From Bradymonas sediminis (GTDB taxonomy: Bacteria; Myxococcota_A; Bradymonadia; Bradymonadales; Bradymonadaceae), in NCBI RefSeq assembly GCF_003258315.1, contig NZ_CP030032.1, positions 1,092,001 through 1,156,000 of the forward strand: 64,000 nucleotides of DNA, given 5' to 3'. Made by a program: the position numbers and the translations under genes. Positions 19,752 to 30,474 of this stretch are shown here, one piece after another. The first letter of the stretch is position 1, and each line of letters begins with the position of its first letter. The notes below the pieces were generated by a model that did not search any database, was not told the DNA's origin, and saw only the letters and a list, made by a program, of their open reading frames with translations.

Positions 19752-19795
19752 GTTGCGCGGAGCGTTCGGTTCGTCCCGGGCGGGCGGATGGGGCA

Positions 19796-20341
19796 TTATT
19801 GGCGTTGCAAAACCCGCGAGTATTTCAGCGGTCGAGGGAGTTGGTCGCTGCTGATGGTGACCGAGAGGAGCAGGGATTTGCCGCCGTCGCGCAGGGTGTA
19901 GACGTTTTCGCGCGTGCCGTCATCGTTCTTAAATACCTGGACGATGCGCTGGCCGTCGAGCTTCTGAGATAGGCGGACGATGTGTCCGTCGTCATCTTCC
20001 CAATTGATGAACGCGCCGTTTTTTGGCGACGTGGTGTCGGGGTGTCCCTTGCAGTTGAGGGTTATGGTGTCGGCGGCGAAGGCGACGTGCAAGTTGGCGC
20101 ATGGCTCGGTTGACTCGATGAGCGCGGAGCGGGCGAATGAGCGCTTATAGAAGGCCATGTCGTCGACGAGCTCTTCAATAACCTGGGCGATCGCGGCGCG
20201 GTCTTTTTTTAGGTTCCTGGTGCTGACATAGGTGCCGGCGAATTGGGCCTGGACGGTCTGGCCGGCGGGGGGCTGGGCCAGCGCGATGGTCGGGGTCCCC
20301 AGGCAGAATATGACAAACAACAAGAGCGCTCGGGTTTTCAT
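19796..20341 (-). CDS. Secreted hypothetical protein (181 aa)
   Basis: A typical signal peptide (MKTRALLLFVIFCLGTPTIALAQ) precedes a mature region of about 158 residues. It includes FAGTYVSTRN, a helical segment and a strand-rich second half ending SVTISSDQLPRPLKYSRVLQRQ. The strand-rich part reads like a small lipocalin- or beta-barrel-type binding domain, but no family is certain. There are two Cys in the mature part. The gene stands between convergent and parallel neighbours with no obvious operon partner. Confidence 0.7.
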   Translation of the reverse strand: MKTRALLLFVIFCLGTPTIALAQPPAGQTVQAQFAGTYVSTRNLKKDRAAIAQVIEELVDDMAFYKRSFARSALIESTEPCANLHVAFAADTITLNCKGHPDTTSPKNGAFINWEDDDGHIVRLSQKLDGQRIVQVFKNDDGTRENVYTLRDGGKSLLLSVTISSDQLPRPLKYSRVLQRQ

Positions 20342-20464
20342 GGTGGCCTCATTATCTTTGCTGGCGTGACCACTGGCTGATCCGTGGTCGACGCAGTGGT
20401 GCAGTGTGGTGGTTGCAAAGATTGAATGTAGGCACGGTCTGGATGCTGCCGAGCGCTCAGGTGT

Positions 20465-21154
20465 TTACCAGGGGATGCGGTTTCCGTTCCATTCGATGAA
20501 TTGGCCGCTGTCGTTCATGTCGGCTTTGTCGATGCGTTCGATCAGGTTTGAGATGCTGGTCTCGGGGGTGATGAGGCCGTTGGGGCCGCCCATATCGGTT
20601 TGGACCCAGCCGGGGTGGACGACGAACGCGATGAAGCCCTCGGGGCGCAGGTCGATGGCCAGCGAGCGGGTGGCGATGTTGAGGGCGGCTTTGGACATGC
20701 GGTAGGCGTAGGATCCGCCGCCGCTATTGTCGCCGATCGAGCCCATCTTTGAGCTGATATTGACGATCTTTTTGCCCTTGCCGCGGCGCAGCGCGGGCAT
20801 GGCAGCCTCGATGACCCGCAGCGTGCCGATGGCGTTGATGGCGAAGTCTCCCTGAATCTCGTCGAAGTCGAAGTCGTTGGGTGAGCCGCCGCGCGAGAGG
20901 CGCCCGGCGTTATTGATCAGCACGTCGACGTTGTCGTTCTCGAGGGACTTCGCCAGCGCGGCGACGCTGTCGGGGTCGGTGATGTCGAGGGCGTGAACCG
21001 CCTCGAGGTGCTCGGAGGAGTCGGCGAGTTGGGTGAGTTCGTCGGCTTTGTCGGGGTTTCGGCAGGCGGCGATGACCTGGTCGCCGCGCGCGATGAGCTG
21101 GCGAGTGAATTCGAGGCCGAGGCCGCGATTTGCTCCGGTGATGAGGTATTTCAT
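20465..21154 (-). CDS. Short-chain dehydrogenase/reductase (SDR)
   Basis: This 229-residue classical SDR has the NAD(P)-binding GANRGLGLE at residues 7-15, DITDPDSV, the structural NNAG, a Ser near ISSKMGS and the catalytic pair Tyr-x-x-x-Lys as YRMSKAALN. The substrate cannot be told from sequence; the closest described relatives act on small carbonyl compounds. The gene is monocistronic and diverges from the 94-aa gene at 21410. A decayed internal fragment of a paralogue lies at 15653-15829. Confidence 0.9.
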   Translation of the reverse strand: MKYLITGANRGLGLEFTRQLIARGDQVIAACRNPDKADELTQLADSSEHLEAVHALDITDPDSVAALAKSLENDNVDVLINNAGRLSRGGSPNDFDFDEIQGDFAINAIGTLRVIEAAMPALRRGKGKKIVNISSKMGSIGDNSGGGSYAYRMSKAALNIATRSLAIDLRPEGFIAFVVHPGWVQTDMGGPNGLITPETSISNLIERIDKADMNDSGQFIEWNGNRIPW

Positions 21155-21409
21155 GATTTCCTTTTTGATGTTCTAGGGGAGATTAATAGCGCAGGCGCGC
21201 TCCGGGCGGTGAATTGTGCGTATGTTGTTGTGTCGGGGTTTATATGTATGGATTGCGTCGAGTTAATTCAAGGCGCTCGTAGCTCGTCGCAATGGATGGG
21301 CAATTGGCGAGTGATCATTTTCGAAATGCATCCCGGTGACGAAGGGTTTAAGGTAGCGTCGCAGGTGACGCCGTGTTGGCAGGTGTGATGAGCTAAGGAG
21401 GTATCGAGC

Positions 21410-21694
21410 ATGTCGAAATCAAAGGGCGAAAAGCCCGTTAGCAAGCGTCAGAAGAAGAAGATCGTTGAGGCGGGGTTAAGGGAGCTGAAGAATAAGCCCG
21501 GCTGGGATATTGAGGCGTTTCGAAGTCGCTCGCCGCAGGAGGCGTTGCGGGATTTCGAGCAGGATTTTCGGGGCAACCGGGTCTTCGCGAAGTCGGAGCA
21601 GTGCGGGGATTGCTTGGAGGTGCGGGAGCAACTTGGGGATGACACCGCGCTTTGCGACGTGCATTTGGCGGCGGCGATGGGTTTTGATGGGTGA
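21410..21694 (+). CDS. Hypothetical 94-aa protein with basic N-terminus and Cys motif
   Basis: A near-perfect ribosome binding site, AAGGAGGT, lies seven bases before the ATG. The first 25 residues are strongly basic (SKSKGEKPVSKRQKKK). The rest has a helix-rich section and a CGDC...LCDVH cluster of Cys/His that could bind a metal. There is no signal peptide. It was evidently duplicated once, since a relic of its last 24 codons remains at 17783-17857. The function is unknown; nucleic acid or metal binding is only a suggestion from composition. Confidence 0.7.
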   Translation: MSKSKGEKPVSKRQKKKIVEAGLRELKNKPGWDIEAFRSRSPQEALRDFEQDFRGNRVFAKSEQCGDCLEVREQLGDDTALCDVHLAAAMGFDG

Positions 21695-21698
21695 GTGT

Positions 21699-24005
21699 TT
21701 AGAAGTAGAGGCTCAGCGTGAGGCGCGCGTTTAGGGGCGGGCCGGCGGTGGTTGTGAGGACGGGGATTTCGCTGGCCGGGGCGCCGGGTTGCCAGTGGCT
21801 GGCGTAGTGGTATTCGCCCTCGCGCAGGCGTTGATTGAGCAGGTTTTCGACCTCGAGATCCAGGCGCAGCCAATCCCAGTGATAGCCGACGGTGAGGTCG
21901 GTCATGAGCAGTGTTGCGCCGGTGGCGCCGTGGGGGAGCGTGCGCGGGGCGACGGCCAGGGCGCGCAGTCCGGCGCGAAAGCCGCTGGGGTGTGTTGCGA
22001 TGGCGCGCGCGCCGGCGGTGAGCCAGGGGGCGAGCGGGACGGGGTTGCCGGACTCGGTAAAGCGTGCGTCGACGTAGGTGATATCGGCGCGCAGGCTCAG
22101 CCAGGAGAGCGGGTCGGAGTAGAGGACGAGTTCGGCGCCGAGGCGGCGGGTGCCGTTGAGCTCGAGGTTGACGCCGGAGACGTGGTCGAAGATGGACTCG
22201 CGCTCGATGAAGGTCGCGAAGCCGGCGAGGCTCAGGCCGAACCAGTCTTTGGGGTTCCAGCGGGTGCCGAGTTCAAAGGCGTCGGAGACGGTGTTGGCGG
22301 GGTCACCTCCATCGTAGATCTCGTCGCCGATGCCGGATTGGGCGGGCTTAAATGTGGAGAAGGCGCGGGCTTCGGGCGAGCGCAAGCCGCGACCGTAGGC
22401 GGCGAAGAGTTGCCAGAATTCGCGTGCCTGCCAGCGTGCTGTGAGGCGCGGGGAGACTGCCAGGAGTTGGTCGTCGGATTGGGGCGTGTCGGCGAGGTGG
22501 TCGCGCAGGTCGAAATGAACGAGGTCGAGGCGCGCGCCGGTGTTGAGTTGAAGCGCGTGGTGGGGTTGCCATTGGAGGCCGGCGAGGGCGTGGGCGTTGA
22601 GCTGGACACCTTCGAGGTCACGGCGGCGAGCGACGGTTTCGAGGGAGTCGTCGACGTTGTCTTCGTGCTGGGCGAAGAGGTCGGCGCGCGCGCCGACGCC
22701 GGTCGCGATGGCAAGTTGGTCGAGGAGTTGGGCGCGGTGGTTGGCGAGGAGGCCGAAGGAGTAGGTGTCCTGGAATTGGGCGCGGCGGTCGCTGTTGACG
22801 GGGTCGATGAGGTAGCCAGTGAAGTTCTCGAGGAGTTCGAGGCGGCGATAGGCGGCGTAGGTGTTTATCGAGAGCGCGTCGCGTTGATAATTAAGGGCCA
22901 AGAGGGCGCGGGCGCTGCTGCCTTCGCCGAGGGGGTCGTAGGTATCATAGAAGCCGACGCGGCCGGCGTTGACGTCATCGTTTCGCAGCGCGCCGGGCAG
23001 GTCGAAGTTGGCGTAGCCGCCCAGGGCGATCAGGTCGAGGTAGTGCGAGTCAGTGGAGCCTGGGAGGCGGGTCTTTGCGTTCACGGTGGCGCGGTCGATG
23101 GAGCGGTTTTGTCCGAAGCTATCGTCGTGGGTCGCCTCGACGCCGACGAATTGTTCGCCGCGACCATCTATCGGTGAATAGCCGGCAAAGACGCGGTGTC
23201 TATTGGTGCTCCCAATCGAGTATGTCGCTCGCCAGCCCCGGTCCTGGGTTGGGACGCCGAGTTGATAGTCGGCTGAGCCGGCCATGGCGAAGAGGCCCTG
23301 GTTGAGGGTGAATGGTCCTTTGGTGACGCTGACGTTTCGGATGACTTCGGGGATGATGATGCCGAGGTCGAGGTAGCCCTGGGCGTGGATGTTAGACCAT
23401 TCGTTGAGGGGGATCCCGTCGAGGGTGATCTCGAGGTCGGCGCCGTGGATGGCGTCGAAGCCGCGCATGAAGAATTGGTGGCCTTTGCCTTCGCTGCCGT
23501 GTTGAACCAGCGTGAGGCCGGGGACCTGGCGCAGGAGCTCTTCGGCGTTTCGGTGGGGGGAGGCGGCGATCTCGCGCGCGCTGATCTGGGTGGATGAGGC
23601 GGTTTGGGGCGCGGGGGCGGCGGTGGTCGTGGTGACCGCGACGACGTCAGCGCCGGCCCACGTGAGCTCGATGAGGAGGGGGGCTTGGCGCTCATCCCCG
23701 GCGATGGTGACTTGAATCGGGTGGTAGTCCGGGGCGGTGACGCTCAGGGTGAGCGGGCCGTCGGGGAGGGCGTCGAGGTAGAAGTGTCCCGAGTCATCGG
23801 TGGAGGTCGCGAGGCCGCGGCCATCCACGCGCACCTCGGCGCCTGGGACGCCGTAGTCGTCTAGCTCGGCCTCGACGACGCGCCCTGAGATCGCGGCGGT
23901 GGTTTGTGCGTAGGCGAGGAGTGGCGTGGTTAACCATAGGCAGACGACGGCGGCAAAGCTAAGCTTTGCCGCCGTCGTTGCTTGCGCTGTGAGCGGACTA
24001 ATCAC
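21699..24005 (-). CDS. TonB-dependent outer-membrane receptor
   Basis: This 768-residue protein has a signal peptide, then a carboxypeptidase-regulatory-like domain (about 38-110, ISGRVVEAELDDYGVPGAEVRVDGRG). A plug follows (about 140-250: RNAEELLRQVPGLTLVQHG, FMRGFDAIHGADLEITLDGIPLNE), then a 22-strand-type barrel ending in the usual aromatic LTLSLYF. TonB receptors import metal chelates, vitamins or glycans using energy from TonB-ExbBD. It is the last gene of a three-gene minus-strand run behind two His-containing lipoproteins (gaps of 14 and 4 bases), so metal uptake is the most plausible role. The substrate is not proven. Confidence 0.9.
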   Translation of the reverse strand: MISPLTAQATTAAKLSFAAVVCLWLTTPLLAYAQTTAAISGRVVEAELDDYGVPGAEVRVDGRGLATSTDDSGHFYLDALPDGPLTLSVTAPDYHPIQVTIAGDERQAPLLIELTWAGADVVAVTTTTAAPAPQTASSTQISAREIAASPHRNAEELLRQVPGLTLVQHGSEGKGHQFFMRGFDAIHGADLEITLDGIPLNEWSNIHAQGYLDLGIIIPEVIRNVSVTKGPFTLNQGLFAMAGSADYQLGVPTQDRGWRATYSIGSTNRHRVFAGYSPIDGRGEQFVGVEATHDDSFGQNRSIDRATVNAKTRLPGSTDSHYLDLIALGGYANFDLPGALRNDDVNAGRVGFYDTYDPLGEGSSARALLALNYQRDALSINTYAAYRRLELLENFTGYLIDPVNSDRRAQFQDTYSFGLLANHRAQLLDQLAIATGVGARADLFAQHEDNVDDSLETVARRRDLEGVQLNAHALAGLQWQPHHALQLNTGARLDLVHFDLRDHLADTPQSDDQLLAVSPRLTARWQAREFWQLFAAYGRGLRSPEARAFSTFKPAQSGIGDEIYDGGDPANTVSDAFELGTRWNPKDWFGLSLAGFATFIERESIFDHVSGVNLELNGTRRLGAELVLYSDPLSWLSLRADITYVDARFTESGNPVPLAPWLTAGARAIATHPSGFRAGLRALAVAPRTLPHGATGATLLMTDLTVGYHWDWLRLDLEVENLLNQRLREGEYHYASHWQPGAPASEIPVLTTTAGPPLNARLTLSLYF

Positions 24006-24019
24006 TGGGGCTCGTCGTA

Positions 24020-24769
24020 TTAATTTGGCGAGGTGTGGGCGTGGCAGTGGCCTTCGCCGTCGACGTGGCCGACCGATTGGCTCTGGGCGCTGAGGAAGGC
24101 CCAGAGGTTATCGATGCCGCCCTGGCTGCCGGGGTCGTAGCTGCCGAGGTCTGCGGCTTCGAGTTCGGCCTGGGTGATATTGCCGTCATCATCCGCGTCG
24201 GCGTCGGCGAGGGCTTGGAAGACGAGGCGCGGGGTCTCGGAGACGAGGCTGTCGGCGAAGAGATGGTCGGCGTGGACGGTGATCTCGAAGGTGGCGTTGG
24301 CGTCGTCTTCGACGGTCGTGGAGGTCTCGCAGTCGGCGTAATGGGTGGTCTCTTCGAATTTGAAGTCGAAGGCTTTGGTGACGTCGCCCTTGGTGGCGGT
24401 GCCGGCTAATTTGATGCGGGTGATGGCGTAGCTTGGCTTGTCATGGGTGCCGACGGGGACGCTGGCGGTTGCGAGTGTGTGGCCGCTTCCGCTGGTCTGA
24501 CCGACGATGTCGATGGGATCCGGGGTGGGGATGGCGACGCCGCCGACGTTGACCTGGTCGATGCTGACGACGAAGTGGTCGAAGCTGACGGCCCAGCCGT
24601 CGTCCATCTGGTCGGCGGGGATGCCGTCTTCGATAAACTCTTCGCCGTAGACCTTCACGGTGAGGGTTCCCTCTTCGACGTTGGTATTGTCGTCGTCGTC
24701 GCCGCAGGCGGTGATGGCGGCGAGGCTCAGGGAGAGGGCGAGGAAGATAAGGAGTGTTTTGGTGTTCAT
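24020..24769 (-). CDS. Lipoprotein with EF-hand and His-rich tail, TonB-receptor partner
   Basis: Starting at the ATG at 24769, the protein has a signal peptide with lipobox ITAC followed by Asp-rich CGDDDDN. The 250-residue protein includes VSFDHFVVSIDQVNVGG near residue 60, an EF-hand-like calcium loop DADADDDGNITQ near 205 and a C-terminal end rich in His (GHVDGEGHCHAHTSPN). The tail is well suited to bind Zn, Cu or Ni. The gene ends 14 bases before the TonB receptor begins, which fits a surface metal- or ligand-binding partner. A longer start at 24793 is possible but would overlap the upstream gene. Confidence 0.8.
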   Translation of the reverse strand: MNTKTLLIFLALSLSLAAITACGDDDDNTNVEEGTLTVKVYGEEFIEDGIPADQMDDGWAVSFDHFVVSIDQVNVGGVAIPTPDPIDIVGQTSGSGHTLATASVPVGTHDKPSYAITRIKLAGTATKGDVTKAFDFKFEETTHYADCETSTTVEDDANATFEITVHADHLFADSLVSETPRLVFQALADADADDDGNITQAELEAADLGSYDPGSQGGIDNLWAFLSAQSQSVGHVDGEGHCHAHTSPN

Positions 24770-24773
24770 GGGA

Positions 24774-25613
24774 CTACTCTTGGTAATAGACAATATAGTG
24801 TTCAGCTAATTGAAAGGTGCGGCGAAATAAATTGTATGCGTCGGCGGAGTCGTCCAGGCTCTGTGGGCCAAGGTTGGCGAGTCCGTCGGGATTGGTCTGT
24901 AGTCTGTCGAAGTCGATTCCGTCAAAGATAGTGTCAAGTTCGACGGGATCTTCGGTGAGCAGCTGTATGGCCAGGCTGCCGGTGGCGTGTTCGTCGATAT
25001 GCGCCTGGAAGCCGGTCGACGTGCCGTCGGCGCGCGTGAGGGGGGCGCCGATGAGGTCGCGGTTGTCGTGGGAGTCCAGGACGATAGTGAATGAGGTGGA
25101 GGTGCCGTTGCGAGTTGCGGTACCCGAGATGATCGCGGTGTGGCCGGCCAGGGGATCGTCGGGGTCGAGGTGCTCTTCGGAGGCGCGGGCGAAGGTGAAG
25201 TTTGCGCCTCGGTAGGTGCCTGCGAGGAGGGTGGCGAGGCCGAGTTGTTGGCCGTCGTCTTCGAAGAAGTCGACGACGAATTCGCCGGGGAGTTCTCCGG
25301 TGACCTCACCGCCGCCGAAGTGGCCGGGGTGTGCGTGGGCGGTGGGGAGCAATGCGCGCGAGAGCGTCTGCCAGACCGAGTGGGCGTGGGTCTCGTTGGT
25401 GTGAAGTTCACCAGCGATGGTGAAGGCGAGGTTCTTGAAGGCCATGCGGGCATCGGTGACCTCGATTTGGTAGCCGAGGTCGGTGGTGACGGCCTTGAGT
25501 CCGCCGGCGTCGACGACAACGGGAAGTTCGACGCGGGGGGCCTCGGTGGGCTCATTGCATGCGGCGAGGAGAATGAGCAGGGCGGTGAGGATGATTGTTG
25601 TGCGTGTGTTCAT
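24774..25613 (-). CDS. Lipoprotein, first gene of the TonB-receptor operon
   Basis: This 279-residue protein has the lipobox LLAAC (Cys at about residue 19). The mature part has a His-bearing stretch (HTNETHAHSVW, then PTAHAHPGHFGGGEV), LAGTYRGANFTFARA, a histidine-containing HDNRDLIG and a helical C-terminus. The overall course resembles the next lipoprotein (a domain of an inner strand core plus His clusters), though the two are not close. It ends just 4 bases before the next lipoprotein's start, so the three genes form one transcript with the TonB receptor. Metal capture at the cell surface is the best inference. Confidence 0.8.
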   Translation of the reverse strand: MNTRTTIILTALLILLAACNEPTEAPRVELPVVVDAGGLKAVTTDLGYQIEVTDARMAFKNLAFTIAGELHTNETHAHSVWQTLSRALLPTAHAHPGHFGGGEVTGELPGEFVVDFFEDDGQQLGLATLLAGTYRGANFTFARASEEHLDPDDPLAGHTAIISGTATRNGTSTSFTIVLDSHDNRDLIGAPLTRADGTSTGFQAHIDEHATGSLAIQLLTEDPVELDTIFDGIDFDRLQTNPDGLANLGPQSLDDSADAYNLFRRTFQLAEHYIVYYQE

Positions 25614-25845
25614 GGGGCGGCGGTGGTGTTGCGGTGGAGTGGCTGAAGTGGCGGCTTGAGCGTCGAGGTCGCCGATGGCCGAGCATCATAGTCATTGGGG
25701 TTTGGAGTGCAATGGGGCAGATTGTCGCAGCCGTGGCTGCTGGTGCTCTAAATTGAGCGTGCCTATGAGTTGACAGCGACGTGGCAGGACGCGGCTCATA
25801 AGCATTGAGGAGCGAATGAAGCTGGGCGCATGATGTCTGCTACAC

Positions 25846-25878
25846 AAAGGCCCCGTCGACTGAGTCGACGGGGCCTTT
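25846..25878. terminator. Bidirectional terminator
   Basis: A 15-bp perfect stem, AAAGGCCCCGTCGAC, pairs with its complement around a TGA loop. The A and T tracts at both ends make it work in both directions. It lies 25 bases past the end of the GNAT gene. The rest of the 25614-25902 gap shows no gene. Confidence 0.88.
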
Positions 25879-25902
25879 ATTGTGGGTGATGAAGGCAGGG
25901 GG

Positions 25903-26379
25903 TTATCTCAAATTGAAGCGCATTAGGATGGCGCTGTCGTCGTAGCCTTCGGCGGGGCGCAGGGCCTCAAATCCCATCTTCGTCCAGAAGGTGTCGGCGC
26001 CCTGGACGGCGACCAGGGTGACCTGGGCGTAGCCGGCGGCGTCGGCGGCGTCGAGGAGGGTGTTGAGCAGTGAGCGGCCGATGCCGCGGCCGCCATAATT
26101 TGGGTCGACGGCCATATCGTGCAGGTGGATGGCGTCGGCGTTTGGCGGGAGGGTTTTGATAATATGGTTGAGGCCGGGGCTCTGGTCTGCGGGCCAGGGG
26201 TGGGCGAAGAGGTAGCCGAGGCAATCGGGTTGCTCGCGGGCGGCGAAGGCAAAGTCCGGGGCGAGCTGGAGTCGACTGTTTAGGGCGTCGATGGACTCAA
26301 TGAGTTCGGGGCCGTAGGCGAGTCGTTGGATGCGGTCGACCTGGGGAAGATCGGCGGGAGTGATGTTGGAGATGAGCAT
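25903..26379 (-). CDS. GNAT-family N-acetyltransferase
   Basis: This 158-residue protein has the GNAT fold: the acetyl-CoA-binding motif A reads LHDMAVDPNYGGRGIGRSLLNTLLDAA (about residues 90-115), preceded by a strand and followed by YAQVTLVAVQGADTFWTKMGFEAL, the usual C-terminal strand-helix. These enzymes transfer acetyl from acetyl-CoA to an amine. The substrate is unknown. It stands alone, with a terminator just after it. Confidence 0.88.
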   Translation of the reverse strand: MLISNITPADLPQVDRIQRLAYGPELIESIDALNSRLQLAPDFAFAAREQPDCLGYLFAHPWPADQSPGLNHIIKTLPPNADAIHLHDMAVDPNYGGRGIGRSLLNTLLDAADAAGYAQVTLVAVQGADTFWTKMGFEALRPAEGYDDSAILMRFNLR

Positions 26380-26535
26380 TTTTTTTACACTGTTTTCGGG
26401 ATGTAGGGCGCGGTTGGAGTGCGGCCGTCAAGATGGGGATGAACTGCGATAAATGAGGTCACGCTGGCGATCTGCGGGCGTGTCTTGGAGTCAACGGCGG
26501 TTGCCCGGGTTTTGTTCCTGGTGGTGAATTAATAG

Positions 26536-26560
26536 AGCCCGCGCGTGGGACGCGCGGGCT
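26536..26560. terminator. Possible terminator after the 296-aa lipoprotein
   Basis: AGCCCGCGCG at 26536-26545 pairs with CGCGCGGGCT at 26551-26560 around a five-base loop. The T-run on the minus strand is weak (CTATTAATT), so termination there is probable rather than certain. Confidence 0.6.
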
Positions 26561-26594
26561 GTTTGCTCATGTCGGTAGGAATGTCGACGCGGGC

Positions 26595-27485
26595 TTATGC
26601 CGGTGGCGCCGGATCGGAAGATGGCGTGTGGTCGTCCAAGAATGTTGGGTCGTAGACCTCTAGGAGTTGGCTGAGGCCTTGGGCGAAGTCTTCGGCGGTG
26701 CCGTCGATTCCGCGGCGAATCCAGAAGCCTACTGCGGATTTGACGACATTGCCGTCGAAGTTGCCGTCGAAGCCGCGGTCATAGAAGTACTCAATGGGGG
26801 CGTCGCGGTTGTCGATGAATTCGGGGTTCATGAAGACGAAGTATTTTTCATAATAATAGTCTGGCATGCCCGCGCCCTTGAGGTGCTCGTTAACCTCGGC
26901 TTGTTGGGCCTTCCAATAGTCGGGGTTCGCCTTTAGCTTTTGATAGGTGGCCCAATAGGTGCGGGCGAGGGGCTGAAGTCCGTTGAGATAGGTGTTGTGG
27001 GTGGCCTGCTTGAATGCCTCGTTTTGGGCGGCGGGGATGGCCCAGTTGGCGATGCCGCGAACGAAGTCGGGGTCGTAGTGGCCGAAGCTGGTCTTGGAGT
27101 CGTGGGAAAGTTGGCCGTTCTGGTGCGGGCCTTTTAGGAAGATGGGTTTTCCCCAGATGGTTTCGACCTGGTCGAAGGTGGCGAATTCCATCAGATGGCA
27201 ATAGGTCGAGAGCATGCCGCCGCCCGGAAAATAGTCAAACGGTCGTTCACAATTATCCTGAGAGTCCATGAGGTCGACCCACGCGCGGGTTGCCAGCTTG
27301 GCGAGGATGGCGTTGTTGTTTTGGGCTGCGCTTTGCTCGGTGGTCAACGCTTGGGTGGCTTCGGCCGGGGAGTCGGGCGTCGAGGTGCAGCTCGCCAGCA
27401 AGAGCGTCGCGGCGGCGGATGCGGTGATTGCCAGGCGGGTAAGGCTGGGCGTTGAGAGCGTCAATAGGGGGCGTTTGGGGATCAT
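26595..27485 (-). CDS. Lipoprotein, uncharacterised (296 aa)
   Basis: The signal peptide (n-region up to about residue 18) ends in the lipobox LLASC. A Thr/Ser/Pro/Ala-rich linker follows. The mature domain is helical and aromatic, with CERPFDYFPGGGMLSTYCHL (a possible Cys pair), FGHYDPDFVRGIANWAIP, YYYEKYFVFMNPEFIDNRDAPIEYFYDRG and a closing GFWIRRGIDGTAEDFAQGL. No catalytic motif is recognised. It is transcribed away from the Cys-rich lipoprotein gene at 27812. The 27486-27811 gap holds no recognisable gene; it should contain the two divergent promoters. Confidence 0.75.
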   Translation of the reverse strand: MIPKRPLLTLSTPSLTRLAITASAAATLLLASCTSTPDSPAEATQALTTEQSAAQNNNAILAKLATRAWVDLMDSQDNCERPFDYFPGGGMLSTYCHLMEFATFDQVETIWGKPIFLKGPHQNGQLSHDSKTSFGHYDPDFVRGIANWAIPAAQNEAFKQATHNTYLNGLQPLARTYWATYQKLKANPDYWKAQQAEVNEHLKGAGMPDYYYEKYFVFMNPEFIDNRDAPIEYFYDRGFDGNFDGNVVKSAVGFWIRRGIDGTAEDFAQGLSQLLEVYDPTFLDDHTPSSDPAPPA

Positions 27486-27811
27486 TGAAGGGCCTTGGTG
27501 GTGAGAAATTAAATTAATAAAATCGTGTCGAATCGTGGCCGAGAGGCGGCTTCGTCAGCGGGCGAACTGCGTCATGGGCTCCTATAAAAGAGATAATATG
27601 CCGGGCGACGATCTTTTGTCACCTGCTAGTTCTGGCAGAGGGAGCATGTCGGCGTGGGTGCTCGCAGAGCTTGATGGTGGCGTTGTATCTGGGAGACAGG
27701 GTGTCGGTTCGCCGCAGTCATTAAGGTGGCGAACTCGACAAAAGTTGGCTATTCATGTGGTTCTTATCTATGCGTGAATAACTAAGTTCTTATCTGAAGC
27801 GGTTAAAGTAT

Positions 27812-28600
27812 ATGTCGAATTCAAAACAGGCTCTGTTGGCAAAAATTATCGGTATTTTGTGCATCGCCTTCGGCCTGGCGATGGGGTCGGGGTGCAGCGA
27901 CTCGGGCGCGGACTCTGGAGTCGGCGACGCGCAGTCGGATGTGTCGCCGGTGGGTGATGCGGAGGCGGATTCGAGCCCGCAGGCGACCTGTGAGGATGGT
28001 GTTAAAAATGGCAGCGAGACGGGCGTGGATTGCGGGGGCGGGGAGTGCCCCGCGTGCTCCCAGGGGCTGGGCTGCGCGGTCGCTCAGGATTGCGAGAGCG
28101 GTGTGTGCGAAGAGGGTGTGTGCGCGCCGGTTTCGTGCGAGGTGAGCGGGTGCTCGCGCGCAGGTGAGACGTGTTATCATGGGGCGTGCGTGCGCGCGTG
28201 CGCGACCGCTGGGGACTGCGGCGAGACCGCGGTCTTTGCGTGTACCGACGGCGCGTGTGTGGATTCGTGCGAGGCGGTGAGCTGCGGGGAAGATGAGTTT
28301 TGTTTTGGCGGGGAGTGCCAGCCCCGTTGTGTGAGCAATAATGAGTGCCTTCAATTGAAGGGATATCTTTCGTGCGTCGAGGGCAAATGCCAGGCCCCCT
28401 GCGAGGGCGTTGTTTGCGAGGCGGGATCGCAGTGCTACCGAGGCGAATGCTACCCGGCATGCGATCCGAACGCCTGGGAAGAAGAGTGTGAAGGTTCGAC
28501 GCGCTGCATCCAGGAGAAGATCTGTGTGCCGACCGACTGCAGCCTGGTCAACTGCGGCATGAACGAGTCCTGCTATGATGGGCGCTGCATCGGAGGGTGA
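27812..28600 (+). CDS. Cys-rich repeat lipoprotein
   Basis: The signal peptide ends in the lipobox GSGC, followed by a linker rich in Asp/Ser/Ala. The remaining about 190 residues contain more than 30 Cys in repeats of the form CxxGVCxxxxCxPxxC and [21 protein letters not shown], as in EGF-like and Myxococcales-type Cys-rich repeat proteins. These are disulfide-rich surface domains thought to work in contact or adhesion. No enzyme domain is present. Confidence 0.8.
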   Translation: MSNSKQALLAKIIGILCIAFGLAMGSGCSDSGADSGVGDAQSDVSPVGDAEADSSPQATCEDGVKNGSETGVDCGGGECPACSQGLGCAVAQDCESGVCEEGVCAPVSCEVSGCSRAGETCYHGACVRACATAGDCGETAVFACTDGACVDSCEAVSCGEDEFCFGGECQPRCVSNNECLQLKGYLSCVEGKCQAPCEGVVCEAGSQCYRGECYPACDPNAWEEECEGSTRCIQEKICVPTDCSLVNCGMNESCYDGRCIGG

Positions 28601-28640
28601 TGCATGAGGGTCGCGCGGGTGGGTCGCCCGCGCGCAGGTG

Positions 28641-30326
<1,686 letters not shown>

Positions 30327-30474
30327 ATTGGTGCCGTTTGTATGTACTGAAGTCGCCTAGAGTGTTCCTCGGGGCGCGCTCTCGAGCGCCAAAGGTGTGG
30401 CGCTCGGCAGTTGATATTGTTGGTTCTTAAGTTTGCTTGCGGTGGTGGTGCAGGCGATCTCTGAGCTCGTTGGC

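Noticed and set aside
27535-27777. Open frame of 80 residues in the divergent gap
   Set aside because: No ribosome site, no recognisable protein character, and it lies where the promoters of two divergent lipoprotein genes must be.
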